Shown here piece by piece: positions 1 to 7,742 of a DNA stretch of 35,333 nt. The DNA is from an uncultured Streptococcus sp. (GTDB taxonomy: Bacteria > Bacillota > Bacilli > Lactobacillales > Streptococcaceae): the NCBI GenBank assembly GCA_934196125.1, contig CAKPVT010000019.1, positions 1-35,333 on the forward strand. The letters run 5' to 3'. Every line of letters starts with the position of its first letter. The stretch's first letter is position 1. The position numbers were made by a program, and so were the translations under genes. The notes beneath the pieces are model-generated. The model had not been told where the DNA came from and made no database searches. It saw only the letters and a list, made by a program, of their open reading frames with translations.

Positions 1-91
1 ATTCAAGTTTATCGCAGTAAGGGTGTTTTTTATTGTTTAGAATTTTCTCTTGACTTTTTATATAGAATGTCTCCTTTCTTATTTCACTCTC

Positions 92-122
92 AGTATATAC
101 CTTAGAGCTAACTCCAAGTCAA
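92..122 (-). promoter_or_regulatory. MerR-type promoter with 19-bp spacer
   Basis: On the minus strand a -35 TTGACT (117-122) and a -10 TATACT (92-97) are separated by 19 bp. The spacer holds the near-palindrome CTTGGAGTTAGCTCTAAG (101-118). The over-long spacer with a central dyad is the hallmark of promoters bent by MerR-family activators; the dyad resembles NmlR/AdhR-type sites. A GGAG ribosome binding site follows at 71-74, but no ATG, GTG or TTG appears at a usable distance, so the gene it served seems to be deleted or to continue off the left edge in altered form. Confidence 0.6.
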
Positions 123-160
123 GCAAAAAACGTCAAATTTATTGAAAAATCGTCAATTTT

Positions 161-421
161 TTAACGATACAAGCCTAAGCTGGTGTCAAGATAAGTTTCT
201 GGTTGGTCAATGATGTGTTTTACGAGTGTCACGATTGCTTTGCGAGAAACGTCATGTCTATAGAAAGTCTCACCTTTTTGCGTAATCTGACATGTGCTAT
301 CTTGTCCATTGTCAAACCACCATGGGCGCAAAATCGTGTAATCAAGTCCTAACTGTTCAACAATGTCTGCCACTTTGCGATATGGTTTAAGAATCGGCGC
401 AACTACACCTTTTTCTTCCAA
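161..421 (-). pseudogene. NAD(P)-binding SDR/NmrA-like protein, C-terminal fragment
   Basis: These 86 codons match the C-terminal half of small atypical short-chain dehydrogenases (NmrA/YwnB-like). The stretch LDYTILRPWWFDNG is the typical conserved turn after the central helix, followed by a segment in which DVSRKAIVTLVKHII recalls the usual DVA-x-x-I/V pattern. The N-terminal GxxGxxG Rossmann motif and the first roughly 120 residues are absent. The only possible start is a TTG with no convincing ribosome site, directly after the stop of the CMD fragment upstream, so the two pieces were probably joined by deletion. Nonfunctional as it stands. Confidence 0.6.
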
Positions 422-425
422 TACT

Positions 426-612
426 TTATTGTTTTTTTAGAAATGGAAAGACATGCCCAATTCCCAAATAAGCCACCGCTTGATAGACAATTTCTTTGAT
501 TTCAACTGCTGTAACGCCAAAATTTAGCGCTGCTGGCTCAATAGTTTGAAATTCATCAATGCCTTGGCAACCTAGTAACGTCGCTAAAATCACCTGCTTA
601 CCCGTTGCTGTT
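426..612 (-). pseudogene. Carboxymuconolactone decarboxylase family protein, C-terminal fragment
   Basis: Reading leftward from about 612, one frame gives TGKQVILATLLGCQG and ends with EIKEIVYQAVAYLGIGHVFP and a TAA at 426-428. This is the C-terminal helix pair of CMD/AhpD-fold proteins, small alpha-helical enzymes often linked to thiol-dependent peroxide defence or to oxidoreductase operons. The N-terminal half with the CxxC region is missing. At about 600-612 the sequence changes to GC-richer mobile-element DNA (DUF3848 fragment), so the gene was cut by insertion. It lies directly before the SDR fragment, as CMD and SDR genes often do. The exact breakpoint is uncertain by about 15 bp. Confidence 0.6.
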
Positions 613-933
613 TCTTATCCTGCCGTTGCAGGTTCTTATCCGCTTCCGTTTCGATGGAGTCCCGGATGGTATCCATATGCTCGGTTTCTCTGTCCCGGAA
701 CTCCTTATAGACATCACTCAGAGGACAAGGGAACGAAGCAAAGCCCTTGCCTTTTCCGGCTCAAGCTCAAGCTCCATCTCCTCCATACACATTACGATGT
801 CCTCCCGCATCGTGTATTCGTAGGTGTGGTTGAGGATTTCGGACAGCTCCTGATGCAGTAGCCAGTCCCGGTATTTGTCCTGCTCGGCTTTCATTTTCTC
901 ATAAAGGCGAGCGTTGTAATCTGTTTCGCTCAT
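613..933 (-). pseudogene. DUF3848 protein of a clostridial-type conjugative element, frameshifted and truncated
   Basis: Starting at the ATG at 931-933, behind a GGGGG ribosome site (942-946), the frame begins MSETDYNARLYEKM and continues with EILNHTYEYTMREDIVM, the pattern of DUF3848 proteins of clostridial integrative elements. Their biochemical role is unknown. The frame stops at 718, but the adjacent frame continues with SDVYKEFRDRETEHMDTIRD, the family's next conserved block. The shift lies at a CCC tract near 730, where one missing C would restore the frame. The C-terminus is then lost at the junction with the CMD fragment near 600-612. GC content and codon use differ from the streptococcal neighbours. 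Confidence 0.65.
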
Positions 934-1048
934 AGCGAACACCCCCTTCAAAATAGAAATAGCCGCCTGATTTCTTTTGAAAACCAAGCGGCTATGTATG
1001 TGGTTTATTCTGTTGTTAAAACAAGGCACAGGATGCAGATTGGAGGGA

Positions 1049-1513
1049 TCAATTCATATCGTTATTATCCTTAATACCTTCGTTCATTTTCTTAATCTTC
1101 CTTTTCCACACAGAATACTGAGTTACCCAAGCAGCGAGGAAGATCGCTACGAATATGCCTACATAAGACAGAATTCCAGCGGTCGAATGGGGCATCCAGT
1201 TGGCAAAATAAGAGATAGGGAACATAATCACGCAAGCAATTGCGAAGTAAATCCCGCTTTGCTTTGCAAGACTCCACGAATCAATCTCCCAAATAACCGA
1301 AGCCATTGCAAAGCCTGTGCCCATTATTCCGCTCAGAGCGGTTTGAATGAGAATCGCATTTAATTCGCTCCCCATTTTATTCACAAGCTCCGGAGTGACC
1401 GGATAGAAAAAGCCATCCCCAATGCAGATTGAGATAATCACCGTAATGACATATCCGATTGCAATGCCTACAGGGAAACCAAGTAGTCCTCGTCCAATCA
1501 GTTTTTTCTTCAT
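1049..1513 (-). CDS. DUF3021 family membrane protein, partner of the LytTR regulator
   Basis: A 154-residue protein with four hydrophobic helices (roughly residues 10-30, 48-70, 80-100 and 108-128) and a short basic and acidic tail, matching the length and layout of DUF3021 proteins. I chose the ATG at 1513 over the upstream GTGs because AGGTGG sits just before it. It begins a few bases after the stop of the LytTR gene, so the two are co-transcribed. In streptococci such membrane partners (for example of the HdrRM and BrsRM systems) restrain their LytTR regulator. That role is inferred here from the pairing alone. Intact, although both neighbours are broken. Confidence 0.75.
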   Translation of the reverse strand: MKKKLIGRGLLGFPVGIAIGYVITVIISICIGDGFFYPVTPELVNKMGSELNAILIQTALSGIMGTGFAMASVIWEIDSWSLAKQSGIYFAIACVIMFPISYFANWMPHSTAGILSYVGIFVAIFLAAWVTQYSVWKRKIKKMNEGIKDNNDMN

Positions 1514-1523
1514 TTTCACCACC

Positions 1524-1964
1524 TCACAGTCCTAACAGTTGTTTGATTTTGGCAACGGATCGCCGTGAAACATAAGTAACCGTACCGTTTGAAAGCGTAA
1601 TGCAAATTGTCCCGGCAAAGCTCAAATCAAAGCTCTTGACCTTTCTCAGATTGATAATATCCGAGTTTGATATTCGGACAAAAATCTTGCTGTCAAGCCG
1701 TTGTTCCGCCTCATATAGCCTCAGACGGAGCGCATACTCGCCGTGATCTGTCTCGGCAAACACCTTACCTGATTCGGCAAAAACACGGTAGATATCAGAC
1801 GGTTCCAGAACCTCGACCACACCCTCCCTGAATCCGGCAATAACCTGCGGTTGCTCGTCTGACAATCTTTTTATGATTGCATTGACTTCATCGGTCATTT
1901 TGTCCGTCATCACGATGATTTTTGGCTCTTTGTATTTTTCTTCTATCTTGATTTCAATTTGCAT
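1524..1964 (-). CDS. LytTR-family DNA-binding transcriptional regulator
   Basis: A 146-residue protein whose C-terminal 100 residues match the LytTR DNA-binding domain: YALRLRLYEAEQRLDSKIFV, then RISNSDIINLRKVKSF, then TVTYVSRRSVAKIKQLLGL, the canonical end of the fold. There is no receiver domain, so it is not a classical response regulator; the N-terminal 45 residues look like the small alpha/beta extension common in LytTR-DUF3021 pairs. The ATG at 1964 has AAGGAG eight bases upstream. The gene is followed at once by its DUF3021 partner. A 10-bp-spaced direct repeat lies in its promoter region (2014-2030) and could be its own operator. Confidence 0.85.
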   Translation of the reverse strand: MQIEIKIEEKYKEPKIIVMTDKMTDEVNAIIKRLSDEQPQVIAGFREGVVEVLEPSDIYRVFAESGKVFAETDHGEYALRLRLYEAEQRLDSKIFVRISNSDIINLRKVKSFDLSFAGTICITLSNGTVTYVSRRSVAKIKQLLGL

Positions 1965-2013
1965 CGATTCATCTCCTTGCTACAGTTACAGTTATAGTAT
2001 AGAAAAATCAAGA

Positions 2014-2030
2014 ACCGATTTCTACCGATT
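2014..2030. promoter_or_regulatory. Direct repeat upstream of the LytTR gene, candidate autoregulatory operator
   Basis: ACCGATT occurs at 2014-2020 and again at 2024-2030, a spacing of exactly 10 bp or one helical turn. LytTR regulators bind direct repeats of short A/C-C-G-T-T-like elements, so the placement 50 bp upstream of a LytTR gene suggests autoregulation. On the minus strand a TATACT box lies just downstream with a weak -35 overlapping the repeat. The function is inferred. Confidence 0.4.
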
Positions 2031-2148
2031 CTCGATAGGTGGTTGTTTTAAGAACATAGGTGGTGATTTCTACGGGAATCTCATACCGGTCTGTATGGGC
2101 AGCTGATAAGTATCTGCGGTACGGGATTGCGCCCACACCACAGATGGA

Positions 2149-2933
2149 TTATCTTTCCGGCTCGTTTTTGCGCTTTGCGCTTCTCTGAACCGGAATGGAG
2201 AGCAGTTCTCTTGTACGCTCTCCAAGTTGTTTTTCAATGGCTGTCAGCCGCTGCTCCGGCAAATTGAGGGACGGATGACGGGTGAACTTGAAGTCCACCA
2301 TTCGCCGCAGCTGCGCCTTCTGCTTTGCACCCATTACCTCTTTACACACATCCTCATAGGAAATGCGGTAGGGATTGGAATGGGGCTTTGCATACGCACT
2401 CAGGTTTTTGAAATCATCCGGCATTGCATAGTTGAACAGCGACAAGCCGTTATCGAAGATGGGCGCAGGGGCGATAATTTCGCCCGTATGATTGTTCCGC
2501 AGCAAGCCGAAGTTGCCGAAGTGTCTGTCCTCATTGTAAATCAGGGCATCGAAAACCAGCATACTGCAAAGCTACTCGTAGAACTCGTCGCCCAAGGTCT
2601 TGTAATAATCAAGGCAGGCTTTCAGCGTCGTCTTGCGGAGAAAACGCCCAATAGGGACGAAAGAGGTTCAATATCTGTGAACAGCCGGCACTTGGAAGCA
2701 AGGATTCCTTTCCAGTTTTCCAAGTCGTACTGTACGCAGCCGATGCCCATTTTGTCTGCAATCTGACAGGCATAATACTCGCTGTACGGCTCGTTTCCGG
2801 TGTTCGCAGCGCCTTCCGTGCCGCCCTTATACAGATAGTTCCCGTCATCCTCCACAAAGCGCCAAGCCTTCCGCAGCATACCATTGGTAGTCAGCTCCGA
2901 CGAGGTGGAGAACGCCTCCCAACTGCCACCCAC
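2149..2933 (-). pseudogene. HipA-like kinase-fold protein from an integrative element, broken
   Basis: The C-terminal part contains MLVFDALIYNEDRHFGNFG and APIFDNGLSLF, the catalytic-loop and DN metal-binding patterns of HipA-like Ser/Thr kinases. The upstream part (ELTTNGMLRKAWRF, NEPYSEYYA) matches the N-lobe of a HipA-like family carried by clostridial elements. The gene is broken twice. One base is missing near 2668-2671, between DIE and TSFVPIGR in the next frame, and an in-frame TAG stands at 2572-2574, after GDEFYE and before LCSMLVF. The true N-terminus is replaced by a tandem repeat and a LysR fragment. No HipB-like partner is visible, so toxin-antitoxin function cannot be claimed. 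Confidence 0.7.
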
Positions 2934-3004
2934 GCCGGTATCGCCGGTATCGCCGGTATCGCCGGTATCGCCGGTATCGCCGGTATCGCCGGTATCGCCG
3001 GTAT
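2934..3004 (-). repeat. 9-bp tandem repeat at the LysR/element junction
   Basis: Seven perfect copies of GCCGGTATC plus a final near-copy run without interruption. On the minus strand each unit is ACCGGCGAT and encodes Thr-Gly-Asp, so the LysR fragment reads in frame through seven TGD units into the HipA-like sequence. Such runs expand and contract by replication slippage; the tract marks the exact fusion point of two unrelated genes. Confidence 0.95.
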
Positions 3005-3221
3005 AAGCCACCAGTGCCAGCGATTTTTCATAAAAATAACGCCCTACTTCTGTCAACTCAAAGCCACGATTTTTATGCGTTAAAAGTGTCACACCCAGTT
3101 CTGTCTCTAAACTCCGAATCTGCTGTAAAATAGCTGACTGTGAGATAAAATGCGAATCGGCTGCCTTGGTAAAGGAATTTTCTTCGACAACTGATTGAAA
3201 ATATTTGATTTGTTTTAGCAA
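3005..3221 (-). pseudogene. LysR-family regulator, N-terminal HTH fragment
   Basis: About 72 residues form a textbook LysR winged helix-turn-helix: YFQSVVEENSFTKAAD, then ISQSAILQQIRSLETELG and RGFELTEVGRYF. The effector-binding domain is replaced by the TGD repeat and foreign sequence. The start is a TTG at 3221, supported by GGAGG nine bases upstream. A LysR C-terminal piece lies about 25 kb away at 27975-28241 on the opposite strand. Inverting the intervening DNA would place that piece directly downstream, so the two may be halves of one gene, lacking roughly 130 central residues. As it stands it could make a DNA-binding fragment but not a normal inducer-responsive regulator. Confidence 0.8.
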
Positions 3222-3257
3222 GCCGGCAACCTCCTTCTTAGACTGAAAAAGCCATTT

Positions 3258-4445
3258 TTATTTCAATTTTTTAGTATTCAAATAGCTCAACAAGCTATTA
3301 AAATCAGGAAAATTAAGGGCAATGCGATCTTTTCCCAGACTTCCCAGTTTACTATGTCCGACAAAAGCTTCAAGAAATAACTTCGCTGATTTGGCAAGGA
3401 GCAACTTCTTCTCCGCTCCAATAGAATAAAAAGAAGCAATGCTTGTTGCCAATTTTGCGCCAAATTCTCGGTCAGTCGTCACATCGTTAATGCTTTTGAT
3501 ACCGCTTGACATCAAGGTATCAAAAAGGGTATCAAAAAGAATTTTCAATTCTTGACTGGACAATTCATCCGTCCATTGTTTAAACGTTTTTTCAAGATTA
3601 CGGCTTAAATCGGTTGGCTGTTCTGCTAAAATCAACTGCCCCGTCTCAGCATCAAATTGCCATGTCGTCAAAGCGTGTTGCATGATTCCAGAAGCCTGAC
3701 TTTTAACCACAACAGGATCAATGTCATTATAAAGCATAACACCAACGATGGATCCTTCAGGGCGAATGACATGCACACGCTCACGAATAGCTTGGTATCC
3801 TACTCGCTCAAGTTCTTTTTCTTGCAAACCTGGTGCATCAAGCATATAAACTTGCTTGATTTGCGAACGCCATTTTTCCTTAACATGAGCCACAGCGTAC
3901 AAGGCTAAATTCCCACCCTTAGAATGCCCCGATACCATGATAGGCATTGAATGACTCGCTAAGTAACGCTCAAGATAAGTCACCGCTGCACGATGAGCAG
4001 GAATTTCACGAACATAGGCTAATTTAAAATCTTCTTTCCAGCCAATCAAGGTATCATCTGTCCCACGAAAAACTAATTGATAATGATTAATTTCAGGTAA
4101 ACTAAAAACCATGGCAGAGAATTGTCTCTCATATTCGGCATCAACATCATTCACGTAAGCTAACAAACGCAAATCAGCAAACCGTCGTGATGAGGTTACA
4201 TTTTTTAGCAATTCAACACGCGCCTTGGTTACCAAAAAACTATGATTGAATACCCTCTCACCAGCCTCGTAAGGCATCAGAATGTCATGTAATGTTAATT
4301 CTTTTGAAAAATCAAGCGTATTATCTAAATCTTCAAAGCAAAAATATCCCAGTTCATTTAAACAAAGAATATCTGCTTCGTTAAACGGAAATTGCTCAAA
4401 CGTTTCATTTTTATGTTTTGCTAGATAATCATTAATTGTTGCCAT
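3258..4445 (-). CDS. DUF2974 (Mbeg1-like) alpha/beta-hydrolase
   Basis: A 395-residue cytoplasmic protein of the Mbeg1-like family, conserved in lactic acid bacteria. The nucleophile elbow GHSKGGNLAL (GxSxG with serine nucleophile) is clear, preceded by NHYQLVFRGTDDTLIGWKED, the oxyanion-side strand and helix typical of lipase-class folds. A later DPVV plus a histidine near MQHALTTW could complete the triad, though I cannot confirm it. The substrate is unknown. I start at the ATG at 4445 because AGAGG precedes it; an in-frame start at 4496 lacks a site. No signal peptide. It stands between the LysR fragment and the terminator of the P-type ATPase gene. Confidence 0.8.
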   Translation of the reverse strand: MATINDYLAKHKNETFEQFPFNEADILCLNELGYFCFEDLDNTLDFSKELTLHDILMPYEAGERVFNHSFLVTKARVELLKNVTSSRRFADLRLLAYVNDVDAEYERQFSAMVFSLPEINHYQLVFRGTDDTLIGWKEDFKLAYVREIPAHRAAVTYLERYLASHSMPIMVSGHSKGGNLALYAVAHVKEKWRSQIKQVYMLDAPGLQEKELERVGYQAIRERVHVIRPEGSIVGVMLYNDIDPVVVKSQASGIMQHALTTWQFDAETGQLILAEQPTDLSRNLEKTFKQWTDELSSQELKILFDTLFDTLMSSGIKSINDVTTDREFGAKLATSIASFYSIGAEKKLLLAKSAKLFLEAFVGHSKLGSLGKDRIALNFPDFNSLLSYLNTKKLK

Positions 4446-4561
4446 ATCGTCCTCTTTACTCTCTTGAATTTTACAAGCATTTTCCAAGAGTGTCAAGAAA
4501 AAGCCAAACCACCAAATTCTCTAAAAACGTTGAATGACTTTCGACACTTCAAACATCCTTA

Positions 4562-4602
4562 AAATAAAACTAACCCCAACTCGTATGTAAAAGCTAGGGT
4601 TA
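4562..4602 (-). terminator. Terminator of the P-type ATPase gene
   Basis: Minus-strand TAACCC and GGGTTA enclose a loop of about 20 bases and are followed by GTTTTATTTT. It begins 16 bp after the ATPase stop codon. Confidence 0.6.
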
Positions 4603-4617
4603 CTGTTTTTATCGTCT

Positions 4618-7407
4618 CTAAAGTGTCATCAGCCGCTTACGAATTTCTTCTAAACCAACGATGATAAACGGGCAAAGTATAAGATAAATCCAATGCCACA
4701 CACCCAAACTCGCGGTGTTAAAGAGATTATGAAAAATAGGCACATAAACTAATAGGATAAAAATAGCTAATTCAACTACCAAGCCAATATTGATTAAGGA
4801 ATTGCCAAATAATGACAATTTACGAATGGATTGGTCAGTGGTACGGATATTCATCACCATACCAATTTGACAGAAAATGATAGCCCCCAAAGTCATGGTT
4901 GTAGCCTCACGATAAAGTTGACCTGAGCTAGCAAGTACTGCCAAATTGCCATTATGTAAAAAATAAGTGATAAAGAAAGCACCCATGGCAAGTGCCGACT
5001 CAATCAAGCCATACCATAGAAACGCTTTAACAAGAAGTGATTTACTTAAAAGACGGTCTGATAATTTGCGCGGAGGTTCTTGCATCACATTGGGTTCTGG
5101 AGGTTCAACTCCTAAACCAAGAGCAGGAATCATATCCGTTCCCAAGTCAACCGCTAAAATTTGCATAACTGTCAAAGGGAGTGGGACAAAACCGCGGAAC
5201 AAGAGGAAAAAGGCAGACGGCACCGCTTCTGGCGTATTTGAATTGAAAATATAGGTCAAGAATTTCTTGATATTATGGTAAACCGCTCGCCCCTCTTCGA
5301 CTGCATCAACAATGGAAGCAAAATGGTCATCCGTTAAAATCATATCAGCAGATTCTTTAGCTACATCCGTTCCCGTAACACCCATGGCCACACCGATATC
5401 AGCTTTTTTCAAGGCCGGCGCATCATTAACACCATCACCAGTTACCGCAACAACTTCGCCTAATTCTTGAAGGGCTGTTACGACACGATATTTTTGTTCA
5501 GGTGCCACACGCGCAAAGACAATCTCACCAGTAAGAGCTTCTTTAAGGTCCTCGTCAGACATCTTTTCAAGTTCCAATCCAGTTACCACACGTGCATCAT
5601 CGCCACGAACAATACCAATTTTCTTAGCAATACTAAGTGCGGTCAAACCATAGTCTCCCGTCACCATAATAATGCGAATACTAGCTTTATGGCATTTATC
5701 AATCGCTTTGCGCACACCTTCACGTGGTGGGTCACTCATGGCAATCAAGCCAAGAAAGACCATGTGCTGTTCAATATTTTCTTGAGTCCATTGACTTTCT
5801 TGAACCAAATTCTCCTTTTCCAAAGCACGGTAAGCAAGAGCTAACACACGCAAGCCGTTTTTAGCAAAGTCATCATTTGCTGTTAAAATACGCGCTTGGA
5901 TATCGGCAGTCATTTCATGCAAGCCCTCTTGGTCTTTATAATAATGGCAGAGCTCAGTCATTTCTTTTGGAGCCCCTTTGGTAATCGATACCAAAGAACT
6001 GCTATCAACCAAACTATCAATGCGATTAATCGTTGTCATTCGCTTGCGCACAGAATCAAAAGGTAATTCTTTCAAGCGCGGTGCCCAGCGATTATTATTT
6101 TCAAGAGTAATTCCAGCTTTTTCGGCAAGAACATTCAAACAAGCCTCGGTTGGGTCTCCAAGAACAGTATAAGAGGCATTCTCGTCATCAGGTGGCAAGA
6201 CTTGTGCATTGCTACAAAGGTGAGCGAATCGGACAAGTTGTTCAAGCAATTGATTTTCGACAAGCGAAGCTTTCTTACCACCGCTATTACGAATGTCTCC
6301 TTCTGCTGAATATCCTAGCCCTGTTACTTCATAAGCTCCAGAAACTTGCCAGAGGCGATTAACTGTCATGGCATTTTGGGTCAATGTTCCCGTTTTATCC
6401 GAGCAAATGACAGAAGTTGCTCCCAAGGTTTCAACAGAAGATAATTTCTTAACCAAGGCATTTGATTTAGCCATACGTTGCACCGCCATTGCCAAAGAAA
6501 GTGTAACGGTCGGAAGCAATCCCTCAGGGATAAAGGCAACAACCATGCCGAGCGCAAAAATGAATGCTTTAGCAAATGGCTCATGAACAAACAAGGTTGC
6601 TGCGATAAAGAAAATGACACCAACTGTAATCGCAATAACTGAGATTTGCTTCGTCAAATGGTCTAGTTCTTTTTGAAGCGGACTCTTGTCATCAGCCATA
6701 TTTTGGGTCAAGTGAGCAATTTGCCCAAACTGTGTTGCCATTCCAATGGCAGAAACAATCATTTTCGCAGAACCAGATGAGACTGTCGTTCCCGCAAAGA
6801 CTATATTATCGTATTCAAGCGCTGTCTTTTGTGGGTCATTATCAGGTTCACTCGTTTTAAAAACGGGATTTGATTCGCCTGTCAGCGCTGATTGATTAAC
6901 CTGCAAATCAGTCGCAAGGACAATCCGAACATCTGCGGAAATACGGTCCCCTTCTTCAATCAAGACGACATCGCCAGGTACCAATTCTTCTGCTAAGATT
7001 TTCTCTTCTTGTCCCTCACGAATAACACGCGCATAGAAAGGTAACATTTTTTTGAGAGATTCTGTCGCTTGGCTGGCACGGTATTCTTGTACAAAACTGA
7101 AAATCCCATTGACAATATTGACAAACCAAATGACAAGTCCAAGTTCTAAACTATGAGACAGAATAGCAACGCCACCACCTACCCAAAGCAAAATTGCCAT
7201 TAGACTTGTAAAATTTTTAATGAAGGTAAGTACAGTAGGTTCTTTGTCAGCTTCTTTCAGTTGATTCATTCCATACCGTTTTTGCCGTTCTTCAACTTGT
7301 GGTTTCCTTAACCCAGAGCTTTGCGTAGCAGCGGCTTGGTAAACGTCGTTAGCTGCGTAAGTTTCAAGTTCAAGTTGATTAACTTTTTCATTTACGTTAT
7401 CAGTCAT
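4618..7407 (-). CDS. Cation-transporting P-type ATPase (type II, Na+/K+-ATPase-like ion site)
   Basis: A 929-residue integral membrane pump. In order: N-terminal cation-ATPase domain (20-75), two helices (65-105), actuator domain with TGES (176-179), helices 3-4 with PEGLLPT (294-300), phosphorylation motif DKTGTLT (Asp337), nucleotide-binding KGAP (478-481), MVTGD (581-585), hinge GDGVND (657-662), and six C-terminal helices. Helix 5 has SNTPE and helix 6 has DLGTDM (Asp754, Asp758), as in animal Na+/K+- and H+/K+-ATPases rather than the SNxGE/NLxTD pattern of SERCA-like Ca2+ pumps. The ion is therefore not safely Ca2+; Na+ or K+ is plausible. Single-gene unit with an AGGA ribosome site and terminators on both sides. 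Confidence 0.9.
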   Translation of the reverse strand: MTDNVNEKVNQLELETYAANDVYQAAATQSSGLRKPQVEERQKRYGMNQLKEADKEPTVLTFIKNFTSLMAILLWVGGGVAILSHSLELGLVIWFVNIVNGIFSFVQEYRASQATESLKKMLPFYARVIREGQEEKILAEELVPGDVVLIEEGDRISADVRIVLATDLQVNQSALTGESNPVFKTSEPDNDPQKTALEYDNIVFAGTTVSSGSAKMIVSAIGMATQFGQIAHLTQNMADDKSPLQKELDHLTKQISVIAITVGVIFFIAATLFVHEPFAKAFIFALGMVVAFIPEGLLPTVTLSLAMAVQRMAKSNALVKKLSSVETLGATSVICSDKTGTLTQNAMTVNRLWQVSGAYEVTGLGYSAEGDIRNSGGKKASLVENQLLEQLVRFAHLCSNAQVLPPDDENASYTVLGDPTEACLNVLAEKAGITLENNNRWAPRLKELPFDSVRKRMTTINRIDSLVDSSSLVSITKGAPKEMTELCHYYKDQEGLHEMTADIQARILTANDDFAKNGLRVLALAYRALEKENLVQESQWTQENIEQHMVFLGLIAMSDPPREGVRKAIDKCHKASIRIIMVTGDYGLTALSIAKKIGIVRGDDARVVTGLELEKMSDEDLKEALTGEIVFARVAPEQKYRVVTALQELGEVVAVTGDGVNDAPALKKADIGVAMGVTGTDVAKESADMILTDDHFASIVDAVEEGRAVYHNIKKFLTYIFNSNTPEAVPSAFFLLFRGFVPLPLTVMQILAVDLGTDMIPALGLGVEPPEPNVMQEPPRKLSDRLLSKSLLVKAFLWYGLIESALAMGAFFITYFLHNGNLAVLASSGQLYREATTMTLGAIIFCQIGMVMNIRTTDQSIRKLSLFGNSLINIGLVVELAIFILLVYVPIFHNLFNTASLGVWHWIYLILCPFIIVGLEEIRKRLMTL

Positions 7408-7514
7408 AACTTGTTCCTCAATTTCTAAAAACGGTTACATCGTTCTTACCGTTATTATACTACTTTTTTGAAAAAGTGATAAAGATAAGTTGTTTTAATG
7501 ACAAAACTACTTTT

Positions 7515-7558
7515 AACCCCAAAAAAAGCAAGGATAACTCCTTGCTTTTTTGGGGTTT
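7515..7558. terminator. Strong bidirectional terminator
   Basis: AACCCCAAAAAAAGCAAGGA pairs with TCCTTGCTTTTTTGGGGTT across a 4-base loop, giving A and T runs usable in both directions. It terminates the DUF2798 gene remnant on the minus strand and insulates the ATPase promoter. Confidence 0.9.
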
Positions 7559-7742
7559 AGGCTAGTACAGTTTGTTTTTGGATTTCACCTAGAAAATAAC
7601 GAGCGATCGGACCAACCACGACAAAATTATATGGTAATGCGACAACAAAATTTGTTAGCCAAGCTTGTCCATAGGCTGCAAGGCTGACACCTTCCAAGCC
7701 TGAATTGAAAATGATGCCATATAATGACATTTTTCCAAACCC
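7557..7742 (-). pseudogene. DUF2798 membrane protein, C-terminal fragment
   Basis: From about 7742 leftward one frame reads VGFGKMSLYGIIFNSG and then LPYNFVVVGPIARYFLGEIQ before a TAA at 7557-7559. The second helix with the FVVVGPIAR ending is characteristic of DUF2798, a family of small two-helix-pair membrane proteins of unknown function. The first helix and start are missing, cut off where the IS1182-type transposase sequence begins. The intact strong terminator just downstream shows this was once an ordinary expressed gene. Confidence 0.55.

Noticed and set aside
977..1363. 128-codon plus-strand frame opposite DUF3021
   Set aside because: It mirrors the minus-strand DUF3021 gene, has low protein quality and no ribosome site.
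2227..2766. 179-codon plus-strand frame opposite the HipA-like gene
   Set aside because: The minus strand encodes recognisable kinase motifs here; the plus frame shows no family features.
2149..2933. Active HipAB toxin-antitoxin pair
   Set aside because: The kinase-like gene is broken by a frameshift and a stop, its N-terminus is missing, and no HTH antitoxin gene is adjacent.
2934..3004. Possible CRISPR-like repeat array
   Set aside because: Units are 9 bp, directly adjacent and without spacers; it is a simple tandem repeat.
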